A stretch of DNA of 64,000 bases from Dipylidium caninum (lineage: Eukaryota; Platyhelminthes; Cestoda; Cyclophyllidea; Dipylidiidae), in the NCBI GenBank assembly GCA_017562135.1, contig QEYB01000397.1, forward strand, positions 1-64,000. The letters run 5' to 3'. Positions 12,590-23,295 of this stretch are shown here, in pieces (within the stretch, counting starts at the first letter, position 1; each line of letters opens with the position of its first letter). The position numbers and the translations under genes are program-made. The notes under the pieces are model-generated. The model worked only from the letters and a program-made list of their open reading frames with translations, was not told where the DNA came from and did no database searches.

Positions 12590-13480
12590 AACTTTAATTG
12601 TGACAGACCTTTCTTCATGACTTGATCCGGTCAAGTTCTTTTCCTGCAGCGACTGGCCTCCGCGCAAATGCCCCACCCTTTCTCTTTTCCCACACTTTCC
12701 TGGTTGTCATTGTCGTTGGGCCGCTGGCTTTGCGAGTGCTTGTGCGTTCTATTGTTGCAATACCAGTTTTATCGTCTTAATGTTACTCCCTCCGTTTTGA
12801 GCAACTCCGATTAAGGGGACACACTTTTCGTCATGTTATATTTCGATACTTCATGATGCCTTTCATATTTTACACAATTTGTGCCGATACACTAGCTGCT
12901 ACTTCCGCAGCTCTTCACTTCTTGGCTTTGCGTGGCTTTACACTCCGTCCTTTCGTCCGCTTGAACAGCCACTTCGGGCGTAAAATTATCACATGGCCAC
13001 ATGGCCACAAATCGCAGTTTGGAAATGCCCAAAGAGGCTTTTGTGGGGATATGAGAGGCTTCTGTTTTTTCGACAGTGTTCTACTGCCTGAACGGTAGTT
13101 TCGTGGGTGGTGACAACGCCAGGGGCAACTTCTGTGATTTTCCCCTCTGATATGTCAAGCACTTTGCTCTTCAACCGGTCATGGTGATTAAGGAGGCTAT
13201 CGAAATCGGCAGTAGAAGCCCTCCTCCTTCACAGGAGACGCATCTGCTCCTTCGACGACGGCGTGACGGCTTCTTCCCGTCGATCATGAGACCCGACTGG
13301 CTCCGGGAAGAACGTGCATTGCCCATCGTTGGAAGAAAAATTTTTGAAAATGCCAATCAAAAAATCGTAGGCCAACGGTTCAATTGTTTGCGAGTATTGA
13401 TTTTTTTCTTGTCACTTCTTCACCGGGTGTCTGAAACATCGCTCTGGACGCCGCACAAATAAAGTGTCGGGCTAAATTGT
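12590..13480. repeat. Dispersed repeat family R1, copy 1
   Basis: Aligns with 34145-34830 in the same orientation, beginning at GACCTTTCTTCATGA... and CTTTTCCCACACTTTCCTGG and ending near TTGTCACTTCTTC. On the minus strand both copies keep a reading frame: KSKVLDISEGKITEVAPGVV here. About 140 bp (13190-13330) are present only in this copy. Confidence 0.75.
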
Positions 13481-14574
13481 TATTCCACGGGAAAGTAGCA
13501 GCTTTAGGCATGTCCTGCGTGGATGACTGTTTCGCATACGTTTTTGCCGGCGTCAAGAGGGCTTTTTATGAAGGTATTTAAATTCAAGTCTCAATTTTCG
13601 TCTCACTCCCCACTACTCTTCTCACGATCTTTCAACCTGCAGAGCTGATTCATTCAAATCTTCTTTGCATGCAATAAACCTGTCGCCAAGGAAATTTTTT
13701 TGGCCAACTTGTTTGTACAATTTCTGCTCTTTTGACATTTCATGGGGAGCATTGAGCAAAGTAAGATGGGTATAAATGCAATGAATAAGGAAACGCGAAA
13801 TAAGTTGGTAGACTTATGTAACTGTAACTTCTCGTGCATTTCTTCTTGCATCGCTCCTCCACCCGCCTCTCACACCTCACCCGCGCAGTTACTGTCCTCC
13901 TCGACTCGTTCAGCCCTGCAGTGATACCTGTACGCCACCGTGATCGGTGACGTCAACACTTCCGTAGTACAAATTATGAGATCGCTTCTCCAAGCATTTT
14001 CTTGAAATCAGCCTCCTCTTCGCCAACATTCATCACAATTTCTCACGCCTTCATAAAAGCTCCTCTCAAGGCCCCCCCCCCCCACCTACATCGGAGTTTA
14101 AACCCTTCGACTATCGGTGAGCGAGGCGAGCCCGCCATGGACGCGCTGAACGCACCGCAACAAACGTGGGTTCGGAGATTATTTTGAGAAAGAATGCTAC
14201 TAAGCCTTCTTGAGCTGAAATGAAATAATAAATTGGAAGAATGCAAAGACAAGCTTCTGTACCACCATTTTCTTTATTCCCCGTCTTCCATCGCCAAGAG
14301 CATGTTGCTGGAGCGGAGTAGTATAGGAACTAAAAAGTATTTAGATGAGACCAGTCGTAATGCTTCTCTCATGCAACTAAAGAGCCCATTTGTGGACTGC
14401 GTCGTCGATCTGAAAGGAGATGAATGGATGGCAGGAGAAATTCTTCACTTCCACTTAAAATCCTGTTAACAGAGAGCTACAGACCTTTTTGGGAGGGGCG
14501 CTCCTTTTCGCCCTCGTCGGTGCCATGGTACCTAATTTCGTAATCCACTGTCGACTTCTGATCTACTTCTTCTC

Positions 14575-14715
14575 CTCTTCTATGGGCTCCACTTCCTTAG
14601 AGCCAGTAAGAGACAGGCCACATTCAGTGACGATAGACGCGTTTTGCGCCAATGAAGATGTAAAGTTATGTGAATTGTTCGACCTGTTCTGCGCACTCTC
14701 CATACGGGAGGGTGG
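14575..14715. repeat. Dispersed repeat family R2, copy 2 (partial)
   Basis: Contains CTATGGGCTCCACTTCC, GACAGGCCACATTCAGTGACG and AATTGTTCGACC, aligning with the 3' parts of copies 1 and 3. The first part of the element is missing. Confidence 0.55.
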
Positions 14716-15239
14716 ACGAAAATCATCTTTAAACCTGATTGTCCCTTTGGACAATAGCATTTTCTTGAAATATTACCGCCTTGCATGTACGAGGTTTACG
14801 ATGCATATCTAAATTTACCTCACGAAAGCCGAAGAATTGATCCACCAGGCCGAGAAGACGATTTTTTCTGCACAGGCCAACGATAAATGCATCTTCTGCC
14901 ACGTTGACGTGCAGTGGCCGCCCATGCACGATGAACAAGTCAAGTCGTTTGCCTGCATGAAATTATCCGTCGGAGAGAGTGCGGAACAGGTCGAACCACT
15001 CACACCTTTACGGGATCACTGGCGCAGATGACGTGGCAGTGCAGAAAGTGAGGAGAAGAGTGTTTCGGCTGCTTGAGCCAAGTGGTAGAGCGGACCTCGC
15101 CAGTGGATATGGGAAGTAGGCGTCATGGCAGGACGTGCTGATGTCGGCTGAACCCGTGGCTTCTACGAAAGGACCAATTGTACTGGGCAGAGTATTTTCA
15201 GGGGACGTGGAGCACTTCCCATGTGACATATGACATTTG

Positions 15240-15525
15240 CGAATTCACAATCGACAAATGAGCTCTTAGACCCATGAGAGAAGAATTATGTCCTGTTTCA
15301 TGGAACTACTCACTTCTCTTACTACTTCACCACATCAACAGGGGAATTGTAGTCGCATCGCTGCAATGGCATTCATTTGCAGAATAGCCCTCTCGGTCAC
15401 TCTCGCCCCAATACTTCGGACATAATTGTGAAGTAAGTAAATGGACGAGAGTAACGTGTGGAAAATGGGTAGGCTATTGAGATTCAGTGTGGTAAGAAGT
15501 TGAGCCACGTGGTGACGTGGAGATG
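15240..15525 (+). repeat. Dispersed repeat family R3, direct copy
   Basis: Inverted partner of 4865-5050. A shorter stretch near 35640-35700 (GACGTGTGGGAAATGTGTGG, then GCTATTAAGA) resembles the part around 15450 and may be a third copy. Confidence 0.6.
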
Positions 15526-16344
15526 ATAGAGGGGAAGGCGTTCAGGGGAACAACCACCCTCACGTGCGACAGACTCATTCTTTGCCAAGAAAGCTCTTTC
15601 GCGAGTCTTCGGTGGACCTGCTCACTGATATTCGCGGTTCTTTAAGTTCCATGCGGTGAGATTTGTGCTTTGCTTTGGCTCGCATATTCTCCGACCCTGC
15701 GGCTTTAAATCGGCAGCTTGTCCGGCCGCAGTGACTCACTTTTGCATCCGAAAGTCACCTTCATCATATCGAGAGCCTCAGATTATCAGCTCCTATGCAT
15801 TCACCTCGTCGTCTCCATTCATTCCGACGAGATAACGCCGAGGATGAGGGTCGACAGACTTGCGAGTCTGGGCGTACAGTGGGCGGCAAAAGTGCGGCAC
15901 ACCAGGAGCTTCGTGTGACAGTATCGGCTCTGTGTCAGAATCGAGGGGCTCGCCACGGAGTAAGGAGGAGCAGTCGTACAGGTAAGACCAAGTGAGAATT
16001 CGAATAAAACGAGCCTCCTGCACTTATGCTGCTGTAGCTTGCTTAGCAAAGACATGCGGGAGAGTTTTGAGCGAGGCAGATGGAAGTAGAGTGGGGGAAG
16101 GCGGAACTGAGATAACGAAGGAAAACAACTGAGAACACGATCAAATCTCGTTGCAGTACATAACACCAGTCCACGCCACGCCAGTCGACTTTGTTGTTTA
16201 TTGTTAAGTCTACACTCTAAGCACGGAGTAGAAAAATTGAGACAATGGGCCCACTGCGGAAAACGGCTTAGGGGCTTGTGCACAAACAAGGTTGGGGAGA
16301 GTGGGGCGAGAGTAGTGCTGAAAGGCGATGAAAGCGCCTGGCAT

Positions 16345-17085
16345 CACTCGTACCCCAAGGCCTCGTCACGCATTCGAGTGAGTCCCTCTTCATCGACGAT
16401 AAGGATGAGGAAATTGCAGAGAACACATTGAAGACGACTAGTGAGCCCATGATGATGCTCACCTTACTTATGGAGGCGCACCTCAACGACCTTCTAACTC
16501 TTCCGTTATTGTGACATTTTTTGCTTCTACACCTGGAGTATGCGATTAAGTCTGTGTGCTTGACTTTAGGGATGTGATGGTGGGCAGCGAATCATTCAAG
16601 GCTTATAGAACTTCGAATGATGCCGCTGAAAAGTCTGCCCACGAGTATCCCCAAACAGTCAGCGTTAGTAAGCTAAACGGATTGCATCAGTGACCTCTCA
16701 TGCACATGCACCGCTAAGTGAGTGACAGCTTTCACTCAGAGTGGTTAATCTCCTCTCAGAAAACAGTACATACACCAATTTTGTGAATTTCGCAATGGAG
16801 GTGAGGAGGAGAGAAGCGGTTGATTACTTTGGATGCTTGTAAGACGTAAATGAAAGTCACGGCGCAGTCTTCAAGCTGGATTAGGTTAGGGCAAACCAGT
16901 CTTCTCGCATTTGCTTTGAGACCAACAACTTGGACTCCCTTTATCCTACTAGTGCCAAAACTTCATATTATCCGCATGGTTGCTCTTTCGCTATTTCAGA
17001 CATCCTCCATACGGACTTGGTCGTCTAGCCGGGAGGCTGTGAGCAGACACGACGTCTCAACACTCAGTTTCGAAAACCCATGAAA
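16345..17085 (+). pseudogene. Fragment I: GP50-like E5-E7 remnant
   Basis: E5 (about 16352-16430, HSSESLFIDDKDEE) is short and lacks the TC block. E6 (about 16575-16664) reads VMVGSESFKAYR and PQTVSVS with a gtaag donor. E7 (from about 16762, NSTYTNFVNFAMEVRRR, then AVDYFGCL) has a TAA straight after GCL and a stop after FKLD. It is paralogous to fragment G in the other segmental copy, which shares the FKAYR-type E6. Confidence 0.65.
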
Positions 17086-17819
17086 TCAAAACGGTACCAG
17101 TAGAAGATGAAGTATTGTTCTGATGATCCTCAGTGAAATAGGCAGGTAAGGGGTCGGTTTAAGGGCGTTCTTCCTCGCTCTCGCTCCATGTCCTCCTAAA
17201 ACACTTAACAAACATGAGCAAACAGAAAATCTAGTTGCCACCTAAAGCAGCTGATTGACCTACGCAAACAACTCTCTCAGTAAAGGGACAGCGAACTTCC
17301 TTCACCCTCACGCTGGTCAGCAGGCCCGTTAATTGCCTCTGTGAGGGTGGAAGGAATCGACGAGCGTGACATTGCCAAGATGTTGAAGGCAATTGGGAAG
17401 TGGCTTTCAAAGCCCTGCCTCCTTCACTCTTGACAACCCCTCTACTCTTCACTCAGAACGCTGTTGATGAAGAGACTTGCCGGAGAGCTCTGGCAGGCAC
17501 CAGTAAACGCCGCGCAAACGGGCAAAGGCTTTGTCAAAATCGGAGATGCAGCAACATCTATAGTGGATGACACAACATTGCCGAAATGTATCCATGTCGA
17601 GTGTACAAGAAGTGAGAGAAGGCAATCAAGCAGTAAAATGGGCCGTAGTTTTGAAGAGAAGATCGAAATTACCATCTTCCTCGAAATTCAGGCAAAATGC
17701 AGTCCGAGGTAGGCGGCCTCCTTAATGACGATGAGTGAAATGAAATAAAGATGCCGCAATCTGAGCTTCGCAGCCGTGTGGAGAGTGAGAGCTGAAGTAT
17801 TATTCATGCCGATTTGCAG

Positions 17820-17878
17820 GTGGCACCTTTGAAGACATGGTTGAGGACACTATCGAGCCTGAGGTTGTCGTGAAGTAG
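17820..17878 (+). CDS. Candidate terminal exon ending EPEVVVK
   Basis: A gatttgcag acceptor precedes GGTFEDMVEDTIEPEVVVK and a TAG stop at 17876-17878. The acidic, stop-terminated tail after a good acceptor looks like a last coding exon. A possible upstream exon is the open stretch 17464-17709, which ends at gtaggc. The whole terminal exon is missing from copy 2 of the duplication. Product unknown. Confidence 0.3.
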
Positions 17879-18507
17879 GCAGCTCTTCAGCACAATGGAC
17901 TAGGCGTCATCCATCCAAGCGGAAATGCCAGTAAGGGGATGGTGGAGATTAGGGTGGACAAGGGATCTCCGGGTTGATAAGACAAGAAAATGAATTATTT
18001 GAAAGGCCTCAAACACATTCAGAGGCGACTTTGCGTATTGGGATTGTTGATACAAAAGATACACGACGTTTAGCCGCCTTGTCAAAGTCTGTTTTCAAGA
18101 TTGCAGCTACATGAGGCGCCGCGTGATGGGGCTGTCGACTTCTACTCGGCACCAAGGGACATGTTCGAGTGAAGGAAGATGAGGTGGACGACATTGGTGT
18201 GAAGCGATGCGCGACACGAAAATTGCGGCAGCGAACGTATTTTGCTGAATAGAGAGAATAAAATGATGAGGAGGACGGCAATGCACTTCTGAAAAATGGG
18301 TTAGGGCTGGTGTCACTCCTAAGGTCATATTGCTTGTAGCGAATGCAATGACTTATGAATGTTCCGAAGAGAATATTGTGTAAGCATATTGTTAACTGTT
18401 TCCAAGCGTCAGATCCACGGATTTCTCGGAGAGTGTCTATATCACCTCTTTTATGAGGTGGTAATGGGTTGCGCAGCACGTGGAACTGCCTCACCGGGCG
18501 CCGATAG

Positions 18508-18610
18508 AATCCGTGAAGACGGCATTCGAGGCGACGGCGGCTATAGCGATATCTGGTGTCGCTCCCATTGCCCTCGCAATCCACATTACTCGCCTGTGGC
18601 AAATTTGTCA
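18508..18610 (+). CDS. Candidate exon with one membrane segment
   Basis: Bounded by a ccgatag acceptor and a gtgagc donor. The open frame encodes SVKTAFEATAAIAISGVAPI followed by ALAIHITRLWQIC, a plausible transmembrane helix. The duplicate near 54103-54205 keeps acceptor, start and hydrophobicity (AAIAMFIVSFIVL, KINITRL) but needs a one-base correction. The protein family is not recognised. A minus-strand 211-residue frame overlaps and is the main alternative reading. Confidence 0.35.
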
Positions 18611-19572
18611 GTGAGCGCCTCGCAGTAAAATCCCCATTTGGCAAGTTGTGACATACGCATATACATCATGTCTCGGGCAACCACGTGACTGCTAAGAAGC
18701 TCTGAAGGTACACTTAAAATGCCTCTGGTTCGCCCTTCCCGCTGGCCAATGCGGTTCACCCATCTGGGCATTGGATTATGGGGCAGTGTGCATCCGAAGG
18801 AAGACGTTGCTACTCCAGCCCTGTGGAACAAATAACCTCATCGATGTGCGTGATGAGTGAGGATTAGACGGAAGAAAAACGGCGAACCCCACCCTCATTT
18901 GCCCCTGTACTCATTAGCAAATCATCGGTTACCCCAAACTCTGAAAGTTGCTGCGTAACCGACACCGGTGTCAAAGTAAAAATTGTCGATTTACTCTACC
19001 GAACCTAGCCTTCCGCTTCTCCCCTAATCGTGCTAATCGGCGTCAGCCTCACATTGACAACCGACAGGTCTGTTAATCGGTATGTATGTGAGGGGACTTC
19101 GCCGTCCGCGCAAAGGTTAATTACTGACGTATGCCACTGGATACTGCTGGTTCGCCACTTGATTATTTACTCAGTTAGTTGTCAGATAGGCAGTAATTTA
19201 GATGGATGGAGAGGAAGTTAAAGAGGCCTACTTCAAACGATTCAAGTCATGACAGGCCAACGAAATAAGGTTTCATCATTTTCCAACACTGAGTTTATTT
19301 GGTGTGATTTCGAAAGCAAGCGGTGAAACGCGGGGTCCGCTCACATTGAGGTACATAGCCTCGTCGCTAGAAGTCCAAATCCATTTATAGGTAGTCTGAA
19401 ATGGCAACAGACAATCGTCATTATAAGAAGAATGCTTCGCAAATATAAGGTGCACGAATTTGTTCACGTCAAATGCTACGGCAAAGATATGCAAGACGAG
19501 AGGGTAAACTTGCATGTCAACAGAAATCCGAGAATGGGGAGAAACGGAACTGAAAAGGGTTAAACAGGCGAG

Positions 19573-22500
19573 TTAATGAAGGCACAGAAGAAAGGTGGCT
19601 AAATGACAATACAACCAGAATGGTGAGGGACATGTGAAACAGTTTCATGGCGTACCGAACTGAGCCACAACTCACCGTATTCGCTGCCTGCGCAATCGGA
19701 AGGTACTTGGGTTGAGGAGCTTGGAAGAAGTCTGGGGAAGGTGTGCGATACATCTGATGATAGGATCGGCGTGGCGCAGGCTGAGGGATAATTGGGCGAA
19801 TCCCTTGTACCGTCATCACCTAAAATCGTCCAATTGTGTATTTTTGGTGGCATTAATGCAAAGTGGAGAACGCTAAGTCAGCGGTTCAGGACACTTACAG
19901 ACACCGAGTAAAATCGCAATTCAGTAGTCGCAGACACACCAACTCACCACATTTGCCCATGGCACACGCAGTAGTCATTTGAGCTGCTGAGGGCAGTGGG
20001 AGAGGTAGGTCGGAGGTGTGAAAGACATGCGAGGGCCCAATTCGTTCAACGCTTTCATGGGAATGATTATCCGAACCACGTGTGTCGATGGTGTCTAAAA
20101 TTGTTAAGGGAATTAGAGCAAAGTGAAGAAGACTGGATTGTGGCCCGGTGCATTCGAATCGAGCATCGGCCATGATGGCGGGTTAGTGACACCGAGTCAA
20201 GTCCCACTTCAGTAGTCGCAGACACACGAACTCACCACATTTGCCCATGGCACACGCAGTAGTCATTTGAGCTGCTGAGGGCAGTGGGAGAGGTAGGTCG
20301 GAGGTGTGAAGGACATGCGAGGGCCCAATTCGTTCAACGCTTTCATGGGAATGATTATCCGAACCACGTGTGTCGATGGTGTCTAAAATTGTTAAGGGAA
20401 TTAGAGCAAAGTGAAGAAGACTGGATTGTGGCCCGGTGCATTCGAATCGAGCATGGGCCATGATGGCGGGGAAGTGACACCGAGTCAAATCGCACTTCAG
20501 TAGTCGCAGACACACGAAGCCACCTTAACCCCAGTAGTCATTTGAGCTGCTGAGGGCAGTGGGAGAGGTAGGTCGGAGGTGTGAAGGACATGCGAGGGCC
20601 CAATTCCTTCAACGCTTTCATGGGAATGATTATCCGAACCACGTGTGTCGATGGTGTCTAAAATTGTTAAGGGAATTAGAGCAAAGTGAAGAAGACTGGA
20701 TTGTGCCCGGTGCATTCGAATCGAGCATGGGCCATGATGGCGGGGAAGTGACACCGAGTCAAATCGCACTTCAGTAGTCGCAGACACACGAACTCACCAC
20801 ATTTGCCCATGGCACACGCAGTAGTCATTTGAGCTGCTGAGGGCAGTGGGAGAGGTAGGTCGGAGGTGTGAAAGACATGCGAGGGCCCAATTCCTTCAAC
20901 GCTTTCATGGGAATGATTATCCGAACCACGTGTGTCGATGGTGTCTAAAATTGTTAAGGGAATTAGAGCAAAGTGAAGAAGACTGGATTTTGGCCCGGTG
21001 CATTCGAATCGAGCATCGGCCATGATGGCGGGTTGGTGACTCCGAGTCAAGTCCCACTTCAGTAGTCGCAGACACACGAACTCACCACATTTGCCCATGG
21101 CACACGCAGTAGTCATTTGAGCTGCTGAGGGCAGTGGGAGAGGTAGGTCGGAGGTGTGAAAGACATGCGAGGGCCCAATTCCTTCAACGCTTTCATGGGA
21201 ATGATTATCCGAACCACGTGTGTCGATGGTGTCTAAAATTGTTAAGGGAATTAGAGCAAAGTGAAGAAGACTGGATTGTGGCCCGGTGCATTCGAATCGA
21301 GCATGGGCCATGATGGCGGGTTGGTGACTCCGAGTCAAATCCCACTTCATTAGTAGAGATCCGTAAGTGGCTCTAGACATTCTTTTTGTTTGACGCCAAC
21401 TAAGCGCATTAGCCTCGCAACCGAAGATTTTCACCACAAGTGGCATTCACCCCAGTTTTACTAGTGTCCGGGGGCCGATGTTAGCTGCACTAGCAGGAGT
21501 GGAATATGTAAATGAAAGGATAATTTGATTAATACAAGAAGTGTCAGGAGAGGAAAATGAAGAAGGAGAAGGAGAAGAAGGAGAAGTGTTCTACGTGCTT
21601 TTCGGTATTGCATATCGTGACTGAACGAATAGATAAGTCTTTCAATAAAAGCGGAAATTCGCTGTAGTACGAATTTTTATGTATCTGTGCAATGAGAGAC
21701 GGAGTCGTGTGAGCTCGGATATTGTAGTTGGAATGAATGGCACTCGAGTGTTCTTAGATGGCGGGAAGGAGGGGAGACGCGAATGTCGACCTCAATGCAC
21801 TTAAAATGATGGCGGGTGACGGGCGAAAGGAGCTAAACAACATCTAAGGCGTTATTTTATTCGAGTAACAGAAGGTTCGAAAGTGAAGCTTCGTTATTAC
21901 AATGCCCCAAACCATCTATTTCATCGAAAACCTCAACAATACCATGTCCCGCAGAACTTCCAAATTGCCTGCTGCAGACACCGCATTAGTTGAAGTCGTT
22001 TGACCTGTGTAAGAAGAAGATGGACGCAGCTGCACAGGCGTTATCTGAAGAAGCATGGCGTCTGTACACAGGACATACAACTACTCACTATCGTCAGCGC
22101 ATGCAAGAGGGTGGAGAGACCCGTACAAAGGCTTCCCATTCCCAGTAAAGTGGTTTGACTTACCCCAATCTATTTTGAACACAGCGCCGAATGATCTGTG
22201 TCCTCCTACCAAGCAGCCGAGGTAGTCAATGGCATGTCTCCTCCTTACTTTTATTGTGAACTGTATAAAGTTGGCATCCGTGCTGTTTTCTACAAGGGGA
22301 AACAGCCATGCCCAGTTAGAACAGTCATTCGCAAGACAGTGCTCAAGCATCGGATGCCAACGAGGCGATTCGTTTAGCTTACTGATGTCGACCCTTTGTG
22401 GGTCGCAGTATGGGGTTTGGTAAGCCACACCATTCCAAATTTCATAAATTCGAGTTGAATTGGTATCTACAACAATGTGGATCTAGGCAAACAAAAGGAT

Positions 22501-23295
22501 ATCTCTTATACGAGGTGTAGAGGCAGGAGATTTCTCCGTTATGGGCGAAGGCGGAACTTTGCAGACTCACCAGATCAGTCTTTCGATAAGTGCACGTGAT
22601 TGTCACCGTCTCCTTATTCTTCGCGGCAATGAAGAGAGACTGATTTGGATGCATAATGAGTTCTCCATTGGCTGGTTAGAAAGGCGGTTAGCCGTATGTG
22701 ACTGGAGAAACAAGTGGATTGATGAAGAAATACACAAGTGCACTCACTATCATTCGAGGATTTCCATTCTCCATTAGGAAATACAGCAATGGATATGGGA
22801 ATAATTGCATACTCGTCGGAGTAGAATACAATCCACCTCATATCTTGCGAGATGGGGCCATTCATCTGCACTTCAGCATGACAATCAGCGACTGAGAAAT
22901 CGAGGGGAAGAATAAAAAATTTACCATTTGAGAGGGTGAGGGGAGGATTTGGTGTTGGAGTCGTCGGTGGTGAGAGGTGTTGTGGCTTACGCAGGGCCTC
23001 TACTTGAGAAATGCAATATAACTTACTCTGAGCGTAGGAACAACTGAAATAGTCGGTGGAACAGTCATCTCCGCTTATTCTGCTACAGCTGGGGCTTCCA
23101 GACAACGTATGCACACAAACACACTAGCAAAGGAAACGAGAACATTATGTTATTGGTGAGAGTCCGAGAGACTTCGCTGGAGTAGAAGCCAACTTACGTC
23201 GAAAGTGCCTGGAAGTGAAAAATCGAGGAAGAACGTGGTGCCGATTGGACCACTCACGATTCTGCTTTCATTTGCAGGAACTCTCAATTGTACCC
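19573..23295 (-). CDS. Gene A: GP50-like glycoprotein with amplified stalk exons
   Basis: Exons: E2 23295-23198, E3 23123-23027, E4 22891-22748, E5 22662-22571, E6 22482-22383, E7 22289-22089; cassettes 21124-21086, 20836-20798, 20274-20236, 19986-19948; penultimate exon 19705-19676 (VPSDCAGSEYG); last exon 19598-19573, stop TAA. With all four cassettes the frame closes exactly (944 nt plus one carried base). Motifs follow gene B: ANESRIVSGPIGTTF, CSTDYFSC, EVQMNGPISQDM, SLFIAAKNKETVTITC, IDYLGCL, AVFKIDWGKS. The stalk is repeated AQMTTACAMGKCG. No signal-peptide exon is visible directly upstream; the nearest is that of gene B, in compatible phase (1). The last exon ends early (ATFLLCLH), so the hydrophobic tail seen in D is shortened and the product may be secreted rather than anchored. 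Splicing of the array and the last two exons is inferred; the E2-E7 core is the secure part. Confidence 0.65.
19903..21350 (-). repeat. Five-unit 288-bp tandem array carrying phase 1-1 stalk exons
   Basis: Equivalent positions recur at 19943, 20231, 20519, 20793 and 21081, giving periods of 288, 288, 274 and 288. Units are nearly identical. On the minus strand each intact unit contains an acceptor (ctcccactgccctcag), a 39-nt exon and a gtgagt donor: 19986-19948, 20274-20236, 20836-20798, 21124-21086. A second good acceptor (taacaattttag) lies 108 nt upstream and gives 147-nt exons (ends at 20094, 20382, 20944, 21232). Both forms are phase 1-1 and open. The longer form adds a Ser/His/Pro-rich stretch (DTRGSDNHSHESVE and DLPLPLPSA). 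The 39-nt exon matches the single-copy stalk exons of C and D (MTSGCAIGEYG, TTSGCAVRKTG), so the array is an exon amplification inside gene A. Confidence 0.85.
20519..20549 (-). pseudogene. Disrupted third cassette exon of the array
   Basis: In unit 3 the segment that carries the gtgagt donor and the CAMGKC codons in its neighbours is replaced, with a net loss of 13 bp. The exon now reads AQMTTGVK and meets gtggct, a poor donor. A further single-base deletion near 20704 explains why this unit is 274 rather than 288 bp. Unit 3 is probably skipped by the spliceosome. Confidence 0.7.

Larger units (their letters stand above)
16340..19085 (+). repeat. Segmental duplication, copy 1
   Basis: The segment aligns in the same orientation with about 52055-54695. 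Anchors: E5/E6 fragments (16352 and 52075), CTGTTGATGA (17460 and 53091), CCGAGGTAGG (17707 and 53326), GGGCGCCGATAG (18496 and 54091) and GATTTACTCTACC (18989 and 54595). The offset stays at about 35.5-35.7 kb. Divergence is moderate with many small indels, so this is not a recent event. Confidence 0.85.

Noticed and set aside
14071..14081. Poly-C run (also at about 37147)
   Set aside because: Simple homopolymers without associated repeat boundaries; possible sequencing noise.
15819..16289. 156-codon minus-strand frame
   Set aside because: No domain, no splice partner, and a Ser/Arg/Leu composition typical of an antisense or random open frame.
18009..18644. 211-codon minus-strand frame as a gene
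   Set aside because: The duplicate at 53.5-54.3 kb has this frame broken into three pieces in different frames, and the composition (Ser/Arg-rich) looks antisense. The opposite strand offers a spliced membrane exon.
19903..21350. CRISPR-like or satellite array
   Set aside because: Units are 288 bp, continuous without unique spacers, few in number, and contain spliceable exons; the window is eukaryotic.
20676..21446. 256-codon minus-strand frame as a single-exon gene
   Set aside because: It reads through array units 4 and 5 including their spacers. The splice signals and the match to short stalk exons of paralogues explain it better, and it is cut by an indel at 20704.
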